A stretch of 64,000 bases of DNA, taken from contig CAZWVI010000007.1 in assembly GCA_964637165.1 (NCBI GenBank), forward strand, positions 23,291 to 87,290, given 5' to 3'. Source of the DNA: CAZWVI01 sp964637165 (GTDB lineage: Bacteria > Planctomycetota > UBA1135). Shown here one piece after another: positions 26,290-33,733 of the stretch. Position 1 is the first letter of the stretch. Each line of letters begins with the position of its first letter. Position numbers and translations under genes: made by a program. The notes beneath the pieces were generated by a model, which was not told where the DNA came from, searched no databases, and saw nothing but the letters and a program-made list of their open reading frames with translations.

Positions 26290-27856
26290 CGACTAAGTTA
26301 CTTACTGTACTAGTCGACAATTCAACAGCTTGCAAATAAAGTCGGCGACCTTGCAGGTTCGTTGGGGCGGTAAACCAAACATGGGCTGCGCCACTTGCGT
26401 CATTAACTACATTTGCAAAATTTGCTGGCGTACTTTGTTTGAGATCGACGCTTAACGGGAAGTGACTAGCGCCACTTGGTGACAGCCACGTCCCAATATG
26501 GGTATTGCCTAAAATTTTGGTGGTGGCACCCGGTCGACCGCCGGAAATCGCAATTTCTTTGCTCGATCCAGCCGGCATTTTGCGCGGAGCAGCAAGTACG
26601 TATTGCCACATTAAAAACACTCGCGCCGCACCTTGCCGATCGGAGCCGGCATTGCGTGCGCCGACAATTAAATCTACGATGCCATCGTTGTTTAGATCAC
26701 CAGCATTGGAAACGCTGTAACCTAAATTGTCATAGTCGGTGCGGCCGTTAAAGGTGTAAAGAACTTGGCCGGTGGCGCCTGAGAAAACGCGGACGATTCC
26801 CGATTTGTCCCCGAAATTATCATCCATGTATGCGCCTGCGGCGAGATCGGCGTGGCCATCGCCGTCAATGTCGCCCAAGGTGGTGCACGACTTGGAAAAC
26901 CAGTCGTAGGAATCTTCGCCGTGGATGGCTAGCAATTGACTGAAATCGGCGCCAGAATAAACAAACATCGTGCCATTTTTAAGTTTGCCGGCGGCGCTGT
27001 TGCGATAGGCGCCAATAAGGATGTCGGGTACACCATCGGCGTTTACATCGCCAGCGGCATCGCAAATGGTGCCGAACCAGGAACCATTTGGACCATCCCA
27101 TTGATGAAGAATAGATGCGTCCTTACCCGAATAGAGTCGCACCATTCCCGAATCAAGGCCATTGTTATCATCGCCCTTTGCTCCCACCAGAAAGTCTGGG
27201 GTTCCATCTAAGTTTATGTCGCCAGGTCCTCCAACAAATTTCCCGAACCAATCAAAGTCGTCGTCGCCAAGAACTGTGTGCAAGAGTTTTCCATTGCGAC
27301 CTGAAAAAACTTGCGCGTAACCGGGCCCTGGTAAGTTGGCATCTGACTGCACGCCCCCAACGATGAAATCTGGTATTGCATCGTTATCGATATCGCCAAT
27401 GCTTACGAATGATTGTCCAAAGAAGTCATGGGCCTGATGCCCGAAGAGTTCCGCTAACACATTTCCACTGCGCCCTGAGTAAATGGTTAACTTACCGGCA
27501 TTTTCTGCCGCCGTGTCATCGGCCTTGGCGGCAATGCCGAAGTCGTCGTAACCATCTTGGTTAAGGTCGCCGAGTTCATTTACGTAGGCGCCGAACAAAT
27601 CATTATCCGCTTGACCGTAGTAAACGAACATCTCGCTGGCATCTTTACCAGAAATTACTTTGGCCTGACCTTCTTCAATAAATTGGTGGGAGTAGAACTT
27701 GGCGCCAACAATTAAATCAGGCCAACCGTCGGCGTTTACATCGCCAGCCGCTGACACACTGCTTCCTAGGCGACCATCAGGGGCATCACCCTCAAGGTCG
27801 AGATAGAGTTTTTGCGGAAGTACCGCAGCACCCAGTAAAACACCTACCGCCAGCAT
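26273..27856 (-). CDS. Secreted FG-GAP (integrin-alpha-like) seven-blade propeller protein
   Basis: The 527-residue protein has a signal peptide (MLAVGVLLGAAVLPQKL). Seven FG-GAP repeats can be counted, each with F/L-G near the start, then a Ca-binding D-x-N/D-x-D-G-x-x-D loop and a V-G-A/G end. Examples are GDVNADGWPDLIVGA in blade 1, GDINLDGTPDFLVGA in blade 4 and GDLNNDGIVDLIVGA in blade 7. Seven repeats make one closed beta-propeller. After it comes a roughly 110-residue beta-rich C-terminal domain (from MWQYVLAAPRK). It is extracellular or periplasmic, calcium-stabilised and probably adhesive or structural. No enzyme motif or sorting signal is seen at the C-terminus. Confidence 0.88.
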   Translation of the reverse strand: MLAVGVLLGAAVLPQKLYLDLEGDAPDGRLGSSVSAAGDVNADGWPDLIVGAKFYSHQFIEEGQAKVISGKDASEMFVYYGQADNDLFGAYVNELGDLNQDGYDDFGIAAKADDTAAENAGKLTIYSGRSGNVLAELFGHQAHDFFGQSFVSIGDIDNDAIPDFIVGGVQSDANLPGPGYAQVFSGRNGKLLHTVLGDDDFDWFGKFVGGPGDINLDGTPDFLVGAKGDDNNGLDSGMVRLYSGKDASILHQWDGPNGSWFGTICDAAGDVNADGVPDILIGAYRNSAAGKLKNGTMFVYSGADFSQLLAIHGEDSYDWFSKSCTTLGDIDGDGHADLAAGAYMDDNFGDKSGIVRVFSGATGQVLYTFNGRTDYDNLGYSVSNAGDLNNDGIVDLIVGARNAGSDRQGAARVFLMWQYVLAAPRKMPAGSSKEIAISGGRPGATTKILGNTHIGTWLSPSGASHFPLSVDLKQSTPANFANVVNDASGAAHVWFTAPTNLQGRRLYLQAVELSTSTVSNLVAIEVL

Positions 27857-27874
27857 TGCAACATTCTAACACAT

Positions 27875-28402
27875 TTAAAACATGCCTAAGTTGAAGAGGT
27901 TGTTCTCCAGCAGCAGTAGGCGTTTTTTGAGGCTGAGGCCGCCGGCGTAGCCGGTGAGTTGGTGGTTTTGGCCAATTACTCGGTGGCAGGGCACGATGAA
28001 TGAAATGGCGTTGGCGCCATTTGCGGAGCCGAACGCGCGGACTGCATTGGGGCTACCGATTGCGTTGGCGAGCTGGGCATAACTGCGAATTTCACCATAA
28101 GGGATTTTCAACAACTGCTCCCACACGGATATTTGAAAATCAGAACCGATAAATTTTATTGGTAGCTGGAATTCGCGGAGCTCGCCCAGCGCGTAAGCAT
28201 TTATTTGCGCAAGGCATTCCTCGATAATTGGCGAGGTGCCTTCTGTAAACTGACGACCACTCAATTGCTGAACGCGAGAGTCAATTTGCCTGCGCAGTTT
28301 GCGATATCGATGATCCGCCATGCAGATTTGGTCATCAATCTCGCCAATAATTAATTCGCCTAGCTCAGACTTAACTAATTGAACCTTAATTGGTTCAAGC
28401 AT
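27875..28402 (-). CDS. ogt: Methylated-DNA--protein-cysteine S-methyltransferase
   Basis: This suicide repair protein moves the methyl group from O6-methylguanine in DNA to its own cysteine. The hallmark PCHRVI, with the acceptor Cys, is followed by the family-typical GYAGGLSLKKRLLLLE. The upstream FQISVWEQLLKIPYGEIRSYAQLA is the DNA-binding helix-turn-helix region. I start at the ATG at 28402 (175 residues), which forms TAATG with the guaA stop; an in-frame codon three residues earlier would overlap guaA more. It appears to be translated from the guaA message. Confidence 0.93.
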   Translation of the reverse strand: MLEPIKVQLVKSELGELIIGEIDDQICMADHRYRKLRRQIDSRVQQLSGRQFTEGTSPIIEECLAQINAYALGELREFQLPIKFIGSDFQISVWEQLLKIPYGEIRSYAQLANAIGSPNAVRAFGSANGANAISFIVPCHRVIGQNHQLTGYAGGLSLKKRLLLLENNLFNLGMF

Positions 28403-29940
28403 TACTCCCACTCGATAGTGCCGGGCGGTTTTGAGGTTATGTCCAAGACTACACGATTGATTCCGCGCACTTGGTTAATAATTCGATTGGAAATTGCTTG
28501 CAAGCACTCACGTGTCGGGTAAACCCAATCAGCAGTCATTCCATCGGAAGATTGCACCGCACGAATGGCGACCGCTTCCTCGTAGGTGCGTTGGTCGCCC
28601 ATAACCCCGACTGAACGAGCGCCGGTAAGAACTGCAAAGTATTGCCACACACCTTCATGTTCGCCGCGCTTTTCAAATTCTTCGCGGACGATTAGGTCGG
28701 CACGGCGTAATAGTTCAATGCGGCCAGGAGTGCACTCCCCTACGCAACGCACCGCAAGACCTGGACCTGGAAAAGGTTGGCGTTGAGTTAATTCATCGGG
28801 CACTCCGAGGTGTGCGCCAAGAATGCGTACTTCATCTTTGAAGAACAACCGTAGTGGCTCGACCAATTCCATTTCCAAGTCGTCTGGCAGGCCACCGACA
28901 TTGTGATGAGATTTAATTACTTCGGTTGCGCCACCATGGGCGGCCACCGACTCAATCACATCGGGATACAAAGTTCCCTGCCCAAGAAAATGTGCTTTTG
29001 TAAAACACTTGGCTTGTTCACGAAAAACTTCAATGAACTCATGGCCGATAATTTTGCGTTTACGTTCGGGGTCGGTAACGCCTGCGAGTTTAGTTAAAAA
29101 ACGTTCGGCGGCATCGACCACGGTTAAGTCGATATCAAAATGTTCGCGATATTTAATTTCAACAATCTCGCGTTCGCCGGCCCGCAGCAAACCATTATCG
29201 ACAAAAATCGCATGGCAACGTTTACCGATTGCCGGTTGCAAAATTGCGCCAACTACCGATGAATCCACGCCGCCGGAAAGACCGAGCACCACTTCTCCCT
29301 CTTCTCCAATTTGCTGCTTTGCTTGAGCAATTAATTCTGCAGCAACATCGCCCGGCGACCAATCGCCACTGCATTTACAAACCTGCTTGAGGAAATTTTC
29401 AAGCATTTGCGAACCGTCGCGAGTGTGGGCAACTTCAGGGTGGAATTGCAAAGCGTAGATCCCGCGTTCGGGATTCCCAATCGCCGCTTCAGGGCAATCC
29501 GCACTGTGAGCCAATCGCGAAAATCCTTCCGGCAGGGCGGCCACGCGGTCGCCGTGGCTCATCCACACCACAGTCTCATCCGGCACTGCAGCAAAGAAAC
29601 CGGTATGGTCATCAATGCTCATTTCAGTGAAGCCAAACTCGCGAGATTCACCGGGCACAACTTTGCCGCCAAGCGTTTCACATAACCACTGCATGCCATA
29701 ACATATGCCAAGCACGGGAACGCCGGAATCCAAAACTGCGCGGTCCATGTCGGGTGCGCCATCTGCGTAAGCCGAAGCTGGCCCGCCCGACAGAATTACG
29801 CCACGCAAATCGTCGCCCAAATGTTGATGGGCAACTTGCGCCGGAACCACTTCCGAAAAGACGTGGTGCTCGCGCACGCGGCGGGCGATTAATTGAGTGT
29901 ATTGTGACCCGAAGTCAACAATCAGAATTCGTTGATGCAT
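28402..29940 (-). CDS. guaA: GMP synthase (glutamine-hydrolysing)
   Basis: GuaA converts XMP to GMP using glutamine nitrogen and ATP. The 512-residue protein has the class I glutamine amidotransferase domain first: nucleophile elbow GICYGMQ at about 78-84, and His/Glu in LQFHPEVAHT near 164-173. The ATP-pyrophosphatase domain comes next, with P-loop GLSGGVDSSVV near 218-228. The dimerisation domain ends at the conserved KPPGTIEWE. It is full length. guaB lies 30 bases upstream on the same strand, so the two steps from IMP to GMP are encoded together. Confidence 0.97.
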   Translation of the reverse strand: MHQRILIVDFGSQYTQLIARRVREHHVFSEVVPAQVAHQHLGDDLRGVILSGGPASAYADGAPDMDRAVLDSGVPVLGICYGMQWLCETLGGKVVPGESREFGFTEMSIDDHTGFFAAVPDETVVWMSHGDRVAALPEGFSRLAHSADCPEAAIGNPERGIYALQFHPEVAHTRDGSQMLENFLKQVCKCSGDWSPGDVAAELIAQAKQQIGEEGEVVLGLSGGVDSSVVGAILQPAIGKRCHAIFVDNGLLRAGEREIVEIKYREHFDIDLTVVDAAERFLTKLAGVTDPERKRKIIGHEFIEVFREQAKCFTKAHFLGQGTLYPDVIESVAAHGGATEVIKSHHNVGGLPDDLEMELVEPLRLFFKDEVRILGAHLGVPDELTQRQPFPGPGLAVRCVGECTPGRIELLRRADLIVREEFEKRGEHEGVWQYFAVLTGARSVGVMGDQRTYEEAVAIRAVQSSDGMTADWVYPTRECLQAISNRIINQVRGINRVVLDITSKPPGTIEWE

Positions 29941-29970
29941 TTTGGAGGCGGTCGGTCGGTGAAATTAAAG

Positions 29971-31419
29971 TTAAGCGCCTAAGTGGTAGTTCGGTGCTTC
30001 TTTGGTGATGCGCACATCGTGGGGATGACTTTCTTTAACACCGGCTCCGGTAATACGCACAAAGCGAGCCTTAGCGCGGAACACATCTAAATCTTCAGCG
30101 CCAACGTACCCCATACCGGCGCGAATGCCGCCGACGAACTGGTGCACGAATGGTGAAAGTGATCCGCGACTTGGGACCATGCCCTCGATTCCTTCTGGAA
30201 CAAGTTTTTGAGTCTCGTGAACTGAAGCTTGACCGTAGCGCGCTTTGCCACCATCAACCATTGCGGCAAGAGAACCCATTCCGCGCACGGCCTTGAAGGA
30301 GCGGCCTTCGTAGAGGAACGATTCGCCCGGTGATTCGTCTAAACCCGCAAAAAGCGAGCCGAGCATAGCTGCAGATGCACCGGCACCAAGTGCTTTAACC
30401 GCATCTCCTGAATGGCGGATACCGCCATCGGCAATCACCGGAATGTTTTCAGCGGCGCAGACTTGACTAACCTGATAGACCGCACTGAATTGCGGCACAC
30501 CAACCCCGGCGACGACGCGCGTAGTGCAAATACTTCCGGGGCCAATCCCAACTTTTATTCCATCCGCACCAGCTTCGAGCAAGGCTTCGGCGGCTTCAGT
30601 GGTGGCAATGTTGCCGGCCACCACATCGACTAAGTCGCGACGCTTTAATTCGCGCACCGTATCCATTACGTTTTTAGTGTGGCCGTGAGCGGTATCTACA
30701 ACCAACACATCGACCCCGGCCTCGACCAAAGCTTCGGCGCGTTCGTAATCGTGCACACCAACTGCAGCACCGACCACCAAACAACCGTCACCATCTTTAG
30801 CCGCCATTGGGAAGCGTTCATTCATGCGAATATCGCGCATGGTGATTAGTCCGTCCAGGTTTCCGGCCGCATCCACTAGCATTAGTTTTTCAACTTTAGC
30901 TTGATGCAGAATTGTTTGGGCTTCGATTAAGGAAGTACCAGGTCCAGCGGTAATTAAATTCGCTGAAGTCATTAGATCGCTAACTCGCAAATCAGGCTCA
31001 CCGACAAACTTAAGGTCGCGCTTGGTCAAAATCCCGACGAGTTTGTCACCTTCAAGAACGGGGAATCCGCTGACACCATTTTCCGACATGACGCGGCGCG
31101 CATCTTCAACCGATTCGCCAGGGCTAAGCGTGATGGGGTCATGAATAATTCCGTGGGCGGAACGCTTCACTTTATCGACCTCGCGAACTTGGTCGGCAAT
31201 CGCCAAATTCCGGTGAATCACCCCGATGCCACCCTCCTGGGCAATTGCAATTGCCAGGCGAGCTTCGGTCACGGTATCCATAGCAGCAGAGGAAATTGGC
31301 ACTCCGAGCGGGACATTTCGCGAGAAGCGGGTGTCCGTGCGAGCGTCAGTGGGCAGAACGTCAGACTCCTGAGGGACCAGGAGGACGTCGTCAAAGGTCA
31401 GCGCGAGCTGCAAGTCCAT
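29971..31419 (-). CDS. guaB: Inosine-5'-monophosphate dehydrogenase
   Basis: GuaB oxidises IMP to XMP with NAD, the committed step to GMP. I start at the ATG at 31419 (482 residues, MDLQLALTFDDVLL), the normal family beginning; the frame is open 72 bases further upstream but that part is not family-like. The TIM barrel is interrupted by two CBS domains at about 90-200. The active-site loop GSICTTRVVAGVGVPQ (catalytic Cys) lies near 293-308. GGIRHSGD, GSLFAG, the EGIEGMVP flap and the GGIRAGMGYVGA segment all follow. guaA and ogt follow in the same direction. Confidence 0.97.
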   Translation of the reverse strand: MDLQLALTFDDVLLVPQESDVLPTDARTDTRFSRNVPLGVPISSAAMDTVTEARLAIAIAQEGGIGVIHRNLAIADQVREVDKVKRSAHGIIHDPITLSPGESVEDARRVMSENGVSGFPVLEGDKLVGILTKRDLKFVGEPDLRVSDLMTSANLITAGPGTSLIEAQTILHQAKVEKLMLVDAAGNLDGLITMRDIRMNERFPMAAKDGDGCLVVGAAVGVHDYERAEALVEAGVDVLVVDTAHGHTKNVMDTVRELKRRDLVDVVAGNIATTEAAEALLEAGADGIKVGIGPGSICTTRVVAGVGVPQFSAVYQVSQVCAAENIPVIADGGIRHSGDAVKALGAGASAAMLGSLFAGLDESPGESFLYEGRSFKAVRGMGSLAAMVDGGKARYGQASVHETQKLVPEGIEGMVPSRGSLSPFVHQFVGGIRAGMGYVGAEDLDVFRAKARFVRITGAGVKESHPHDVRITKEAPNYHLGA

Positions 31420-31470
31420 AGCAAATTGTAAGCCCGCGCACACTATTCCCCAAGGGCTAAGTGCAAAAAG

Positions 31471-31521
31471 TGACCCAACCGATGCGGTCAATGTCTGACC
31501 CAGCCGATGCAGTCAATGTCC
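31471..31521. repeat. Two tandem 25-base copies of a dispersed repeat
   Basis: Copies at 31471-31495 and 31496-31520 share TGACCCA-R-CCGATGC-R-GTCAATGTC, differing only at the two R positions. The second copy plus the next C matches, in reverse complement, 22 of 26 positions of the element at 63945-63970. It lies between the divergent guaB and the 708-residue gene. Confidence 0.8.
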
Positions 31522-31544
31522 AAAGGCAGCGTTAATCTACCTAA

Positions 31545-33671
31545 ATGCGTATCTCTCGCTCGCTCGCGCCTGCCATTTTCGCCACACTGCTTAGCTTCCC
31601 GCTTTTCGCCCAGGGCATGGACGAGGTGATTGCGGCCGCAGATGAGCTGGCAATAACTGAAAATTGGGCCGAAGCCCATGCCCTACTTAAGCAAGCGATG
31701 GAAGACGCTACCGATCATAGCGAAGTATTGCGCAAACTACCTGAACTTCAACAGCGGCTCGCCGATTGGACTTTTGAACAGCAAGCTGGAGCAATTAGCG
31801 CACAAGATTTATTCAGCGGCAAGGTCAAAAGTTTCAAAGAGAAATCTTTGCAGATAAAAATTTCTTGGGATTGGGCCAATATGAGCGAGGAGCAACGCGC
31901 CACAGATTTCATTCGAATGGGCAACGATTGGTACTTCGGCGGCGAATTAGACGGAAAAATCAAGCTGACCGTCACCGGCGTATTTACCGGCAATAAGGAG
32001 GTCTCCTTACTTGGCGGTTTCAACATGGGCACTAAGTCGGGCTGGATGTTTACCCCTGGCTTCAAAGATCTCAGCAAAAACCGCGTCACCTCAATGTCGT
32101 GCCGACGCTTTGGAGAAAATCCCGAGCGCTTAGCTCATAGTGCCGACGGAATTGAAGATTATGGTGGAGACTGGGCGTACACATTAGAGTCGAGTCGCGG
32201 CTCGTTTACACTTAAACGTGGGCGAAAAAAAGCCGGCAAATGGAAAACAAAGTACCCCGACTTAGTCGGTGGCTACTTCGGCTTTTCCGGCGAAGGGGTC
32301 AAGTCGATTGAACTTTCGGCAAGCCTCAGCAAGGATAAATGGGCTCAAAAGGAAGCCGAGCTGCAACAGGCAATGCGCGACCGTTTTGCTAGTGGTGAAT
32401 ACGATTCCAGTGCCGACCTTCCACGTTGGTTGAAAACCATGCAGGCTGCTTCGCGAAAGTCAAAGCCGTTGCGGGCACCGGACGACGCCGGTAGTGGCTG
32501 GAACAAATTACTTGTCCCCAATGCCGACATTGATATCGAAGACTTTATCCGCAATCGCGACATGAATAAAGGTGCGGCCGAATATGCGCGCGCCCTTCAT
32601 GCATACGCCAACGGAAACTTAAGTGATGCCGACAAATTCTGCCGGCAAGCAATTGCCGCTGGCATGGACTTTGGGCCACTATGGGATTTATACGCACGCG
32701 CCAAATTCGCCACGGGCGGGCGCACTCGGCCGCTAAAGATTCTGCGTGAACATTTAACCGACTGGCCTGATGATTGCGGCCGAACTCTCGCCTGGCTAAG
32801 CGGCCGGCGAGGCGGCCCAATGGACGCATTAGCGGCCTACAAAGAAGCTTTAGCGGCCGGTGGCGTGGGCGCTGATATTACTCAAGGAATGATGGCACTG
32901 GAGACCGCCCTAGCCGGACCACTTGGCAGCAAACTAAGTTCACGCTGGACCGGCAAAAACGTTGTTGTGCTTTCCGATAGCGGAGCCGATGCCGCTGAAA
33001 TCGTTGGTCAGTGGGCGGATGCTTTTTACAATTACCTTGGTCGTGACTTTTTAGAATTTCAAAAACCCAAAGGGCAAATTCAATTACTGCACTTCGCCGA
33101 CGATGCCACCATGAAGGCATTCCAAAAACGGGTTGGAGTTAGCGACAATCTGTTTGAAAAAAACTCCGTGCACATGCCGATGGTTGCGTGGGATTCACGC
33201 GAAGCACTACCCCCATTCGGATTTTACTCGCGGCTCTTCTTCCATTACGCAGCGACTTCGGTCGAGTTAAAACAAATCCCCCGTTGGTGTTTAATGGGTT
33301 TGCGCGGTTGGTTTGAAGCTGGCCAAATGGAAGGCCCAAGTTACGTTGGCATTAAAAACACTGCGATGTACAACCGCAGTAAAGAAAACGAGGCTGGTCT
33401 TTACTTCACGCCTCAACAATTAATCTTGTTGCCGACCACTGTTTGGGAAACCGACAAAGTTGCAGCCTATTGGGCCGAATCTGAAGCCTACATTTTGATG
33501 CACTTTTTAATCCTGACAGAAATCCCGGCCTACCAAGGATTGTTTCGCGGTTATCTCGGAGCAGTAGCCGCCGGCCGCTCGCCCGGCTCAGCCTTCGGGG
33601 CCGCTTTGCGCACCGTGGACATGGACCAAATGGAAAAAGATCTTCGTTCCTTCTGGGAAGAAAACAAGTAG
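31545..33671 (+). CDS. Secreted protein with worn-out gluzincin/DUF1570-like C-terminal domain
   Basis: The 708-residue protein has a signal peptide (MRISRSLAPAIFATLLSFPLFAQ). A beta-rich middle region covers about 90-270, followed by helical TPR-like pairs at about 330-450. The C-terminal 200 residues resemble the peptidase-MA / DUF1570 group common in planctomycetes: PRWCLMGLRGWFE at 579-591 matches the usual PRW-x-x-E/G-G-L-A-x-Y-F-E helix, and the later ESEAYILMHFL matches their substrate-side helix. The catalytic HExxH that should precede it reads FFHYA at 565-569, so metal binding and activity are probably lost. I read it as an exported binding or structural protein of unknown role. Confidence 0.6.
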   Translation: MRISRSLAPAIFATLLSFPLFAQGMDEVIAAADELAITENWAEAHALLKQAMEDATDHSEVLRKLPELQQRLADWTFEQQAGAISAQDLFSGKVKSFKEKSLQIKISWDWANMSEEQRATDFIRMGNDWYFGGELDGKIKLTVTGVFTGNKEVSLLGGFNMGTKSGWMFTPGFKDLSKNRVTSMSCRRFGENPERLAHSADGIEDYGGDWAYTLESSRGSFTLKRGRKKAGKWKTKYPDLVGGYFGFSGEGVKSIELSASLSKDKWAQKEAELQQAMRDRFASGEYDSSADLPRWLKTMQAASRKSKPLRAPDDAGSGWNKLLVPNADIDIEDFIRNRDMNKGAAEYARALHAYANGNLSDADKFCRQAIAAGMDFGPLWDLYARAKFATGGRTRPLKILREHLTDWPDDCGRTLAWLSGRRGGPMDALAAYKEALAAGGVGADITQGMMALETALAGPLGSKLSSRWTGKNVVVLSDSGADAAEIVGQWADAFYNYLGRDFLEFQKPKGQIQLLHFADDATMKAFQKRVGVSDNLFEKNSVHMPMVAWDSREALPPFGFYSRLFFHYAATSVELKQIPRWCLMGLRGWFEAGQMEGPSYVGIKNTAMYNRSKENEAGLYFTPQQLILLPTTVWETDKVAAYWAESEAYILMHFLILTEIPAYQGLFRGYLGAVAAGRSPGSAFGAALRTVDMDQMEKDLRSFWEENK

Positions 33672-33699
33672 TTCAATCGGGGATATTTTATCCTATAAG
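33672..33699 (+). promoter_or_regulatory. Possible promoter for the E1/PFOR cluster
   Basis: TTCAAT at 33672-33677 and TATAAG at 33694-33699 are 16 bases apart, 35 bases before the ATG at 33734. The -10 is good, the -35 weak. Confidence 0.3.
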
Positions 33700-33733
33700 G
33701 TCGCCATGGCCCTCGCCGGCCATTGTTGTCCAA

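Noticed and set aside
31471..31521. Possible start of a CRISPR array.
   Set aside because: Only two units, head to tail with no spacer, and related copies lie elsewhere in other orientations.
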